Positions 1 through 5,556 of a stretch of DNA of 5,769 nt are shown piece by piece; within the stretch, counting starts at the first letter, position 1, and each line of letters begins with the position of its first letter. Source of the stretch: Ramlibacter sp. (GTDB taxonomy: Bacteria; Pseudomonadota; Gammaproteobacteria; Burkholderiales; Burkholderiaceae); the NCBI GenBank assembly GCA_014376915.1, contig JACMQP010000043.1:1-5769 (forward strand), given 5' to 3'. Made by a program: the position numbers and the translations under genes. A model generated the notes under the pieces. It ran no database searches and was not told the origin of the DNA. It was given only the letters and a program-made list of their open reading frames with translations.

Positions 1-137
1 CGGAGATGAGGGACCGGCTCGCCACGATCGGCCTGACACCGATGCCGATGCCGCCGGAGCAGCTCAAGGGCTTCATCGGCACCGAGATCGTCAAGTGGAC
101 GCGGCTGGCGCGCGAAGCCAACGTCCAGCCGGAGTGA
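1..137 (+). CDS. C-terminus of a Bug/TctC-family tripartite tricarboxylate transporter substrate-binding protein (5'-truncated)
   Basis: Only the last 44 residues lie in the window; the frame begins at base 3 and stops with TGA at 135-137. The visible part reads as an Arg/Leu-rich helix (RDRLATIGLTP), then PPEQLKGFIGTEIVKW and a short tail ending in Q-P-E. This is the usual ending of Bug-family periplasmic binding proteins: a 'rerLa..G..p....pee....i..Ei.kW..v.r.A.i.pe' pattern. Family members bind carboxylates in the periplasm and pass them to a TctAB-type membrane permease, or act as orphans, which are very numerous in Burkholderiales. The ligand cannot be told from this fragment. The dehydrogenase gene starts 7 nt after the stop, so the two are probably co-transcribed, suggesting that the ligand is related to the substrate of the downstream enzymes. 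The family call rests on pattern recognition of a short tail. Confidence 0.8.
   Translation, partial: EMRDRLATIGLTPMPMPPEQLKGFIGTEIVKWTRLAREANVQPE
131..134 (+). promoter_or_regulatory. Shine-Dalgarno-like GGAG for the SDR gene
   Basis: GGAG lies 10 nt upstream of the ATG at 145 and overlaps the last codons of the transporter gene. The spacing is slightly long but usable. It supports the 145 start and suggests translational coupling to the upstream gene. Confidence 0.45.
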
Positions 138-144
138 CGCCGTA

Positions 145-894
145 ATGGGCAAGAAAGTCATGCTGGTCACCGGTGCCAGCCGGGGCATCGGTGCCGAAAT
201 CGCGCTGCTCGCAGGCCGCTCGGGCTACCGGGTGGGCGTGAACTACCTGCGCAGCGAAGCGGCGGCCAACGCCGTGGTGGCGCGGATCCGCGCGGCCGGC
301 GGCGAGGCCGTGGCGCTGCAGGCCGACGTCGGCCAGCTCGATGAGGTGGTGCGGATGTTCACGCGCCTCGACGAGGCCTTCGGCCAGCTGGACGTGCTGG
401 TCAACAACGCCGGCGTGCTCGCCATGTTCCGGGTCGACGCCGTGGACGAGAACAACGTGGCAGACCTGTTCCGCGCCAACGTGTTCAGCATCTATTTCTG
501 CTCGCGCGAGGCGGTCCGGCGCATGTCGACTGCGCACGGCGGCAAAGGCGGGGTGATCGTCAACATGTCGTCGGTGGCGGCGCGGCTGGGCGGCCTGAAC
601 GGCGGTGCGGCGTACGCGGCGTCCAAGGGAGCAATCGACAGTTTCAACCTGGCGCTGGCCAGGGAGGTCGGCGCCGAAGGCATCCGCGTCAATGCCATCC
701 GGCCGGGCCTGATCTCCACCGAGATCCATGCGCTCCATGGCGGCATCGCGAAGATGGAGCAGGTGGCGAAAACCGCGGTGCCGCTGGGCCGGGCCGGCAG
801 CGCCGCGGAGGTGGCCGAGGTGGCGCTCTGGCTGGCGTCGGACGCCGCCTCCTATGTGCACGGCACCGTCGTCGACGTCGCCGGCGGCCGCTGA
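145..894 (+). CDS. SDR-family NAD(P)-dependent oxidoreductase, YgfF / glucose-1-dehydrogenase-like
   Basis: A complete classical short-chain dehydrogenase of 249 residues, the normal length. The Rossmann cofactor motif T-G-A-S-R-G-I-G is at residues 9-16, N-N-A-G at 87-90, and the structural Asn at N112. The catalytic Ser is S142 or S143, followed by Y157-A-A-S-K161, and the R-P-G turn is at 186-188. Strand beta-2 ends in V-N-Y (32-34) without an acidic residue, which suggests NADP(H) or dual cofactor use (inference). The sequence resembles E. coli YgfF throughout, including C-S-R-E-A-V-R-R-M around 119-127, S-S-V-A-A-R-L-G and the A-S-Y-V-x-G...D-x-A-G-G ending. YgfF-like enzymes are annotated as sugar or alcohol dehydrogenases, but the true substrate is not readable from sequence. 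The ATG at 145 is preceded by GGAG at 131-134, inside the end of the upstream gene. The xylX-like gene follows after 71 nt, fitting a sugar or sugar-acid oxidation role. Confidence 0.93.
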   Translation: MGKKVMLVTGASRGIGAEIALLAGRSGYRVGVNYLRSEAAANAVVARIRAAGGEAVALQADVGQLDEVVRMFTRLDEAFGQLDVLVNNAGVLAMFRVDAVDENNVADLFRANVFSIYFCSREAVRRMSTAHGGKGGVIVNMSSVAARLGGLNGGAAYAASKGAIDSFNLALAREVGAEGIRVNAIRPGLISTEIHALHGGIAKMEQVAKTAVPLGRAGSAAEVAEVALWLASDAASYVHGTVVDVAGGR

Positions 895-965
895 ATTTTT
901 TGCCGGGTTCCTGTCATGCCCGATCGGCGCGCAGCACGGTGGCCGCAACCATGTAGGCTCCGTTC

Positions 966-2108
966 ATGAAAAACATTTCCATGGTGCTTCCCGACGACGG
1001 CACCGCCGGCACGCTGGTTGGCCGGGCCTGGATTCCGGCCACGGCCGGCTCAATCGCCGGCCCGAGCGTGGTCGCGATCCGCGCCGACGGCGTCTTCGAC
1101 CTGTCCCGCGATTTCTCCACCATGAGCGCCCTGCTGGAGCTGCCGCACCCGGCCGCCGCCGTACAGGCCGCCACGGGCCTCCACGTTGGCGGCATCGACT
1201 CGGTGCAGTTGCTGGCGCCCTGCGACCTGCAGGTGGTCAAGGCGGCGGGCGTGACGTTCGCCGAGAGCCTGCTGGAGCGGGTGATCGAGGAGCAGGCCAA
1301 GGGCGACCCCGCGCAGGCCGAAGCCGTGCGCGCGCGCGTGCTGGAGTTGCTGGGTGGCTCGCTGGCCGGCCTGGTGCCGGGTTCGGACCGGGCGATGAAG
1401 CTCAAGGAACTGCTGATCCAGCAGGGTATGTGGTCCCAATACCTCGAGGTCGGCATCGGCCCCGACGCGGAAGTCTTCACCAAAGTGCCGGTGCTGTCGT
1501 CGGTTGGACCCGGCGCCGAGATCGGCATCCACCCCGAATCCGAGTGGAACAACCCGGAGCCCGAGATCGTACTGGCGGTCAACAGCCGCGGCGAAGTGCA
1601 CGGCGTGACGCTGGGCAACGACGTCAACCTGCGCGATTTCGAGGGCCGCAGCGCGCTGCTCCTGTCCAAGGCCAAGGACAACAACGCATCCTGTTCCATC
1701 GGGCCGTTCATCCGGCTGTTCGATGCGACCTTTTCGATGGACGACGTGCGCCTCTGCACCGTCCATCTCGAAGTTCGGGGCCCGGACGGCTTCGTGCTGA
1801 ATGGCGCCAGCTCGATGCGCCAGATCAGCCGCGATCCGCTCGACCTGGTACAGCAGACGTTGAACGCCAACCACCAGTACCCGGACGGCTTCATGCTGTT
1901 CCTGGGCACGATGTTCGCGCCCAAGGACGACCGCGACCATCCGGGCGGCGGCTTCACCCACAAGCTGGGCGACGTGGTGCGGATTTCCACACCGAAGCTC
2001 GGCATGCTGGAAAACACGGTCAACAGCAGCGACCGGATCGCGCCGTGGACCTTCGGGCTGCACCAGCTGTTCGCCAACCTGGCGGCGCGGGGGTTGCTCC
2101 GGGTCTAG
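966..2108 (+). CDS. Fumarylacetoacetate hydrolase-family enzyme, probable XylX-like 2-keto-3-deoxy-pentonate dehydratase
   Basis: A complete 380-residue protein of the FAH superfamily. The C-terminal catalytic domain (about 155-380) contains N-N-P-E-P-E at 195-200, whose E198-x-E200 would supply two metal ligands. G-N-D-V-N-L-R-D follows at 217-224, with D219 as the likely third ligand, and the block S-K-A-K-D-N-N-A-S-C-S-I-G-P is at 234-247. The N-terminal region carries K-A-A-G-V-T-F-A-E (92-100), also typical of this subfamily. From memory, these blocks match Caulobacter crescentus XylX, which dehydrates 2-keto-3-deoxy-D-xylonate to alpha-ketoglutarate semialdehyde in the oxidative pentose route. 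The FAH fold is certain and the exact substrate is inference: the partner genes xylB, xylD and xylA are not in the window, and related 2-keto-3-deoxy acids are possible. The ATG at 966 has only a weak AGG (955-957) upstream; an in-frame ATG at 981 is an alternative. It is probably cytoplasmic and Mg2+-dependent. Confidence 0.88.
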   Translation: MKNISMVLPDDGTAGTLVGRAWIPATAGSIAGPSVVAIRADGVFDLSRDFSTMSALLELPHPAAAVQAATGLHVGGIDSVQLLAPCDLQVVKAAGVTFAESLLERVIEEQAKGDPAQAEAVRARVLELLGGSLAGLVPGSDRAMKLKELLIQQGMWSQYLEVGIGPDAEVFTKVPVLSSVGPGAEIGIHPESEWNNPEPEIVLAVNSRGEVHGVTLGNDVNLRDFEGRSALLLSKAKDNNASCSIGPFIRLFDATFSMDDVRLCTVHLEVRGPDGFVLNGASSMRQISRDPLDLVQQTLNANHQYPDGFMLFLGTMFAPKDDRDHPGGGFTHKLGDVVRISTPKLGMLENTVNSSDRIAPWTFGLHQLFANLAARGLLRV

Positions 2109-2158
2109 GTCCCGGGGGCCACGCGCCGTCCAGCCAGATGTCGGTCGAGCCGTGGCAG

Positions 2159-2178
2159 ATGAAAACGTCGGTTTTCAT
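2159..2178. repeat. Perfect 8-bp inverted repeat with 4-nt spacer
   Basis: ATGAAAAC at 2159-2166 and GTTTTCAT at 2171-2178 are exact reverse complements separated by GTCG. As RNA it would form an 8-bp stem with a tetraloop 50 nt after the xylX-like stop. No T-run follows on the plus strand, so it is not a canonical intrinsic terminator. It could be a transcript-end hairpin or a protein-binding operator for the DUF2844-DUF3443 unit. Confidence 0.55.
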
Positions 2179-2206
2179 GGTGCTGCGCATCCGCTCGGTG
2201 CGTGCA

Positions 2207-2242
2207 CCGATCAAACCAGATCCCAAACTCTGTTTCAATCGG
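2207..2242. repeat. Imperfect dyad in the DUF2844 upstream region
   Basis: CCGAT (2207-2211) and AAAC (2213-2216) pair with GTTT (2232-2235) and ATCGG (2238-2242). That gives nine base pairs interrupted by a 1x2 internal loop, around a 15-nt loop. The position, 58-93 nt before the DUF2844 start, would suit an operator or a 5'-leader hairpin, but a match of this quality could arise by chance. Confidence 0.3.
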
Positions 2243-2299
2243 ACGCTGAACTTCGCGCTGGTCCGCTGCTTACCGACATGTCACCGTCGCTGCCTCACC

Positions 2300-2737
2300 A
2301 TGAAACACTCGCTCCCCGCCATCCTGATGTTCTGCTCCTGCACGGCCTTCGCCGCCCTTGGCGGCGCGCCGTCGGCACCGATGCCAAAGATCCTGTCCGG
2401 CAGCCCCGCCGCTGCCGTCGCAGGGGCCGCCTCGTCCACCGAACTGAAGACCGTCCTTGATTCGGGCACGGAGGTGCGCGAATGGGTCAGCCCCGCCGGA
2501 ATCGTGTTCGCGGTCGCGTGGACCGGGCCCTACCTCCCCGACCTGAGGGAGCACCTCGGCAGCCACTTCGAGGCGCTGACGGATGCGCAGAAGCAGCGCA
2601 GCGGATCCCGCTCGCAGGTCAGCGTCCAGCAAGCCGACCTGGTGATCTTTTCGGGCGGTCGCATGGGCGCCTTCGAAGGCCGGGCCTGGATCCCGTCCCT
2701 GCTGCCCGCCGGTTTCCATCCCACCGACATCAAGTAG
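2300..2737 (+). CDS. DUF2844-family secreted protein
   Basis: A complete 145-residue protein. The frame is open far upstream because of high GC, but ATG 2300 is chosen because it yields a proper Sec signal peptide: M-K-H, a hydrophobic core (residues 5-17) and an A-F-A-A cleavage region ending near residue 19. The mature protein would begin with A-L-G-G-A-P-S, as is usual for this family. Conserved-looking blocks are V-R-E-W-V-S-P-A-G-I-V-F-A-V-A-W-x-G-P (59-77) with L-P-D-L (79-82), and D-L-V-I-F-S-G-G-R-M (113-122) with G-R-A-W-I-P-x-x-L-P-A-G-F (127-139). The function of DUF2844 is unknown; I recognise the family by these blocks. It should be periplasmic or exported and has no membrane segment beyond the signal. 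The DUF3443 gene begins 9 nt after the stop, a pairing I recall as recurrent in Burkholderiales, so the two products probably act together. No clear ribosome-binding site precedes the start. Confidence 0.87.
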   Translation: MKHSLPAILMFCSCTAFAALGGAPSAPMPKILSGSPAAAVAGAASSTELKTVLDSGTEVREWVSPAGIVFAVAWTGPYLPDLREHLGSHFEALTDAQKQRSGSRSQVSVQQADLVIFSGGRMGAFEGRAWIPSLLPAGFHPTDIK

Positions 2738-2746
2738 GCCGTTGCA

Positions 2747-4252
2747 ATGAAGTGTTCGCGTTTGATCGCCGGCCAGCGCAGCCTGCGCGTGGCCCTCGCG
2801 GCTGCTCTTGCCGCCATGCTGGTGGCCTGCGGCGGTGGCGGTTCCGGGCCTGAGAGCACGGCCGTCACCCAGACACCGGTTGCGCCCGCACCGTCGGTGC
2901 CACTGCCCGCCCCTGCGCCTGCTGCGCCTGCTGCGCCGTCAGTCCGGATCGGCTCCTCGGCGTCCCAGCTCTTCACCGGCCAGTCCACGACGCTGGCATG
3001 GTCTTCGGCCGACGCCAGCGTGTGCGCAGCCTCGGGCGCCTGGACCGGATCGCAACCCACCTCGGGCTCGCTGACCTTCACGGTGACTGCGGCGGGATCG
3101 CCCACGTACACGCTGTCCTGCACCGGCCTGGGCGGAACGGGCAGCGCCAACGCCACGCTTTCCGTCGCGGCGGCCAACTCGCTGCCCATCACCGTCGACC
3201 GGGGACCCGACGGCGCGTCGTTCAATATGCCGTTTGTCAGCGTGACGGTCTGCATCCCCGGCACAGCCGCCTGCCGCACGGTGGACCGCGTGCTGGTGGA
3301 CACCGGCTCGAACGGCCTGCGCCTGATGGCATCGGCGCTGGGCACAGGCATCAACCTGCCGGCGGTCGCCAACGCGGCAACTGCGCCGGTAGGCGAATGC
3401 GGCCAGTTCACCAGCGGCTTCACCTGGGGCGCGGTCCGGCGGGCCGATGTCCGGCTCGGCGGCGAGACGGCCGCCGGCATCCCGGTCCAGGTCATCGGCG
3501 ATCCGGGCGCCGCTTATGCCAGCGTCCCGTTCGCCTGCAGCGGCACCGGCGCCAATGTGAGCACGGTCGCGGCGCTCGGCGCCAACGGCATCCTGGGCGT
3601 CGGCACCTCCCGGCAGGACTGCGGCGCCGCCTGCGTTGCGAGCGCGGCAATCGGCCTGTACTACAGCTGCCCGGCCGGCGGCTGCAGCGGGACCACGCTG
3701 CCGCTGGAGTCGCAGGTGGTGAACCCGGTGGTGGCCCTGGCGGTGGACAACAACGGCCTGGGCATCACCCTGCCCGCCGTGCCGATCGGCGGGTCGACCA
3801 GCCTGCTGGGAACGCTCACCTTCGGCCTCGGCACCCAGGCCAACAACCAGATGGGCAACAGCACCGCGTACGCCACCAACGACCGGGGCAACTTCACCAC
3901 CGTCTACAAGGGAACGAGCTACACGTCGAGCTTCATCGACAGCGGCTCCAACGGGCTCTTCTTCAACGACGCGGGCATCCCGCAATGCTCCACCGGCTTT
4001 TTTTGCCCGTCGACGCCGCTGTCGCTCAGCGCTTTGAACGTTTCCGCCAACGGCGCCAGCGGCACGGTCGACTTCATCGTGGAAAGACTGCCGACCGCCG
4101 GGTCGGGCGTGATCGCGCTGCATGCTGCCGGTACCGCCGGACTGCCCCGCACGTTCGACTGGGGACTGCCGTTTTTCTTCGGCCGCACCGTGTTCGTCGG
4201 CATCGGCGGCGCACCCACGCCAAGAGGCAACGGACCGTTCTGGGCTTACTGA
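2747..4252 (+). CDS. DUF3443-family lipoprotein with Ig-like domain and pepsin-like double DTG/DSG signature
   Basis: A complete 501-residue protein. A lipoprotein signal ends in the lipobox L-V-A-C (25-28), so C28 should be lipidated, followed by G-G-G-G-S. A Pro/Ala linker covers about 41-64. An Ig-like domain spans about 65-141, with T-L-A-W-S-S-A-D-A-S-V-C and Y-T-L-S-C; C93 and C125 probably form a disulfide. The DUF3443 domain fills about 147-501. It has V-D185-T-G-S-N-G-L-R-L, N-G-I-L-G-V-G at 280-286, I-D398-S-G-S-N-G-L-F-F, and D-W-G-L-P-F-F-F-G-R near 471-480, ending in W-A-Y. Twelve cysteines follow C28, several closely spaced (169/176, 292/296, 308/313, 414/420), as expected for an oxidised extracytoplasmic fold. 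DUF3443 is uncharacterised to my knowledge; an aspartic-peptidase role is my inference from motif order. A weak AGG (2736-2738) lies 8 nt before the start. The gene is probably translated together with the DUF2844 gene. Confidence 0.9.
   Translation: MKCSRLIAGQRSLRVALAAALAAMLVACGGGGSGPESTAVTQTPVAPAPSVPLPAPAPAAPAAPSVRIGSSASQLFTGQSTTLAWSSADASVCAASGAWTGSQPTSGSLTFTVTAAGSPTYTLSCTGLGGTGSANATLSVAAANSLPITVDRGPDGASFNMPFVSVTVCIPGTAACRTVDRVLVDTGSNGLRLMASALGTGINLPAVANAATAPVGECGQFTSGFTWGAVRRADVRLGGETAAGIPVQVIGDPGAAYASVPFACSGTGANVSTVAALGANGILGVGTSRQDCGAACVASAAIGLYYSCPAGGCSGTTLPLESQVVNPVVALAVDNNGLGITLPAVPIGGSTSLLGTLTFGLGTQANNQMGNSTAYATNDRGNFTTVYKGTSYTSSFIDSGSNGLFFNDAGIPQCSTGFFCPSTPLSLSALNVSANGASGTVDFIVERLPTAGSGVIALHAAGTAGLPRTFDWGLPFFFGRTVFVGIGGAPTPRGNGPFWAY
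2915..2938 (+). repeat. 9-bp tandem repeat in the DUF3443 Pro/Ala linker
   Basis: The unit GCGCCTGCT occurs twice in full, followed by a six-base partial copy (GCGCCG). It is in frame and encodes A-P-A-A-P-A-A-P (residues 57-64), between the lipid anchor and the Ig-like domain. Gain or loss of a unit would keep frame and only change the tether length. Confidence 0.6.
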
Positions 4253-4254
4253 AG

Positions 4255-4270
4255 GCCGGTCGCGACCGGC
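4255..4270 (+). terminator. GC-rich hairpin just after the DUF3443 stop, possible terminator
   Basis: GCCGGT (4255-4260) and ACCGGC (4265-4270) are exact reverse complements around CGCG, beginning 2 nt after the TGA at 4250-4252. The whole 16-mer is palindromic. There is no T-run downstream, so it is not a standard intrinsic terminator; it could stabilise the 3' end of the DUF2844-DUF3443 mRNA or act with Rho. Confidence 0.4.
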
Positions 4271-4276
4271 AGCGGA

Positions 4277-4308
4277 TCGGACCGCACGCCGCCGTTAAAC
4301 TGGTCCGA
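4277..4308. repeat. Inverted repeat immediately upstream of the helicase gene
   Basis: TCGGACC (4277-4283) and GGTCCGA (4302-4308) are perfect 7-bp reverse complements with an 18-nt spacer, ending 9 nt before the helicase ATG. The spacer contains TTAAAC (4295-4300), the only AT-rich hexamer here. This overlaps a weak -10-like element TAAACT (4296-4301), but no -35 is evident. It may be an operator around a promoter or a leader stem-loop that affects helicase translation. Confidence 0.4.
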
Positions 4309-4317
4309 AGTTCCCAC

Positions 4318-5553
4318 ATGCCATTCACCTCCCTCGGCCTCTCCCCTGATCTTGTCCGCGCCGCGGGCGAGCTCGGTTTCCACACGCCAACGCCGGTCCA
4401 GGCGCAGGCGATTCCCGTCATCCTGCGCGGCGCCGACCTGCTGGCGTCAGCGCAGACCGGCTCCGGCAAGACCGGCGCCTTCGGGCTGCCGCTGCTGCAG
4501 CGGCTGCAAGAGGGCCAGTCCCACACGCCGCGGCGGGTGCGCGCGCTGGTGCTGGTGCCCACACGCGAGCTGGCGGCGCAGGTGGGCGAGGTGCTGCGCA
4601 GCCTGGGCAGCCAGCTGCCGCAGCGCCTGAAGATCGCCGTGCTGTTCGGCGGCGTCTCCATCAACCCGCAGATGATGAGCCTGCGGGGCGGCGCCGACGT
4701 GGTGGTCGCCACGCCGGGCCGGCTGCTGGACCTGCTGGAACAGAACGCACTCAAGCTGTCCGGCGTCGGGATCCTGGTGCTGGACGAAGCCGACCGGCTG
4801 CTGGACCTGGGCTTTGCCGAGGAACTGCAGCGGGTGCTGGCGCTGCTGCCCGCGCAGCGGCAGAACCTGTTCTTCTCGGCGACCTTCCCGCCGGAGGTCC
4901 AGGCGCTGGTGCAGACGCTGCTGCGTGAGCCGGTGCGACTGGAGGTGGAAGCCACGCCCGCCAACGAGCCGAACATCGTGCAACGCGTGATCGCAGTGGA
5001 CGCCATCAAGCGGACCGAGCTGCTGCGCCACCTGCTCAAGGAAAACGACTGGTCGCGCGTCCTGGTGTTCGTCGCCACCAAGTACGCCGCCGAGCACGTC
5101 GCCTGGAAGCTGCACAAGAACGGCATCTTCGCCACGCCGTTTCATGGCGATCTCAGCCAGGGCGCCCGCACCAAGGTGCTGGCCGAGTTCAAGAACGAGC
5201 AGTGGGATGTGGTGGTGACCACCGACCTGGCCGCACGCGGTATCGACATCGCGCAGTTGCCGGTGGTGATCAACTACGACCTGCCGCGCTCCGCCGTCGA
5301 CTACGTGCACCGCATCGGCCGCACCGGACGCGCCGGCGAGCCTGGCCTGGCGGTGAGTTTCGTCAGCGCCGGAACCGATGCGCATTTCGCCCTGATCGAG
5401 AAGCGCCAGGGCCTCTCGCTGCCGCGCGAGGTGGTGCCGGGTTTTGAGCCGACCGAAGTGCCCGCGCCCGCCGGGCCGGGCAACGGCGGCGTCAAGGGCA
5501 AGCGCCCGAGCAAGAAGGACAAGCTGCGGGCCGCGGCCGTCAAGGGCGGCTGA
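4318..5553 (+). CDS. rhlE: DEAD-box ATP-dependent RNA helicase, RhlE type
   Basis: A complete 411-residue DEAD-box helicase with all core motifs in order: Q motif around F3 and T-P-T-P-V-Q28, motif I A-Q-T-G-S-G-K-T (45-52), Ia P-T-R-E-L-A (81-86), Ib T-P-G-R (132-135), II D-E-A-D (156-159), III S-A-T (187-189), V T-T-D-L-A-A-R-G-I-D (301-310) and VI H-R-I-G-R-T-G-R (331-338). No key residue is missing, so it should be an active RNA-dependent ATPase that remodels RNA, in ribosome assembly or RNA decay by analogy. The start M-P-F-T-S-L-G-L-S-P and the block F-G-G-V-S-I-N-P-Q-M-M (110-120) match E. coli RhlE. The C-terminal extension is short: Pro/Gly-rich, then a Lys/Arg-rich tail (393-409), against about 454 residues in E. 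coli RhlE. Burkholderiales carry several RhlE-like paralogues, so the symbol denotes the subfamily. ATG 4318 matches the RhlE N-terminus; no Shine-Dalgarno sequence precedes it. Confidence 0.93.
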   Translation: MPFTSLGLSPDLVRAAGELGFHTPTPVQAQAIPVILRGADLLASAQTGSGKTGAFGLPLLQRLQEGQSHTPRRVRALVLVPTRELAAQVGEVLRSLGSQLPQRLKIAVLFGGVSINPQMMSLRGGADVVVATPGRLLDLLEQNALKLSGVGILVLDEADRLLDLGFAEELQRVLALLPAQRQNLFFSATFPPEVQALVQTLLREPVRLEVEATPANEPNIVQRVIAVDAIKRTELLRHLLKENDWSRVLVFVATKYAAEHVAWKLHKNGIFATPFHGDLSQGARTKVLAEFKNEQWDVVVTTDLAARGIDIAQLPVVINYDLPRSAVDYVHRIGRTGRAGEPGLAVSFVSAGTDAHFALIEKRQGLSLPREVVPGFEPTEVPAPAGPGNGGVKGKRPSKKDKLRAAAVKGG

Positions 5554-5556
5554 AAC

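Larger units (their letters stand above)
2109..2299. other. Intergenic region between the xylX-like gene and the DUF2844 gene
   Basis: No convincing gene is seen in this 191-nt gap in any frame. Bases from about 2207 to 2250 are less GC-rich than the flanking genes, as expected for a promoter or regulatory region. It holds one perfect palindrome (2159-2178) and one imperfect dyad (2207-2242). No good -35/-10 pair could be assigned, and no Shine-Dalgarno sequence is visible before the ATG at 2300. The change of functional theme, from catabolic enzymes to exported proteins, makes this a likely transcription-unit boundary. Confidence 0.5.

Noticed and set aside
861..901. Possible intrinsic terminator at the end of the SDR gene (GC-rich sequence followed by T6 at 896-901)
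   Set aside because: The best stem (about 862-882) has a 2x2 internal loop and ends 13 nt before the T-run. Stems closer to it have only 3 bp or unworkably small loops.
91..948. Long minus-strand open frames opposite the SDR, XylX-like, DUF3443 and helicase genes
   Set aside because: They are Arg/Ala/His/Gln-rich mirror frames typical of high-GC coding DNA, with no domain motifs, and lie opposite well-supported genes.
2020..2238. Minus-strand frame containing M-K-T-D-V-F-I-C-H-G, which resembles the start of a TIR-like domain
   Set aside because: It is only 72 codons, overlaps the 3' end of the XylX-like gene, turns into Pro/Ala/Arg shadow sequence, and its start lies across the palindrome. 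The resemblance is a few residues and probably chance.
728..2299. A 669-residue plus-strand frame from 728 to 2737 that would join the SDR region to the DUF2844 protein
   Set aside because: The part before 2300 is an Arg/Ala/Gly-rich out-of-frame shadow of the SDR and XylX-like genes with no recognisable motifs. The real product begins at the signal peptide at 2300.
3971..4004. GCGGG-CAT-CCCGC hairpin followed by T7 inside the DUF3443 gene as a terminator
   Set aside because: The stem ends 14 nt before the T-run and lies within a conserved coding region, so it is not a canonical terminator.
4273..4301. Sigma-70 promoter for the helicase with -10 TAAACT
   Set aside because: The hexamer matches the consensus at only four of six positions, and no -35 is recognisable at 16-18 nt spacing. 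It is noted in the inverted-repeat entry rather than called as a promoter.
2998..4317. An open frame running from inside the DUF3443 gene into the helicase (851 residues), suggesting a fusion
   Set aside because: The portion before 4318 is low-complexity Arg/His/Gly sequence overlapping the well-supported DUF3443 gene. The helicase N-terminus matches the RhlE start at 4318.
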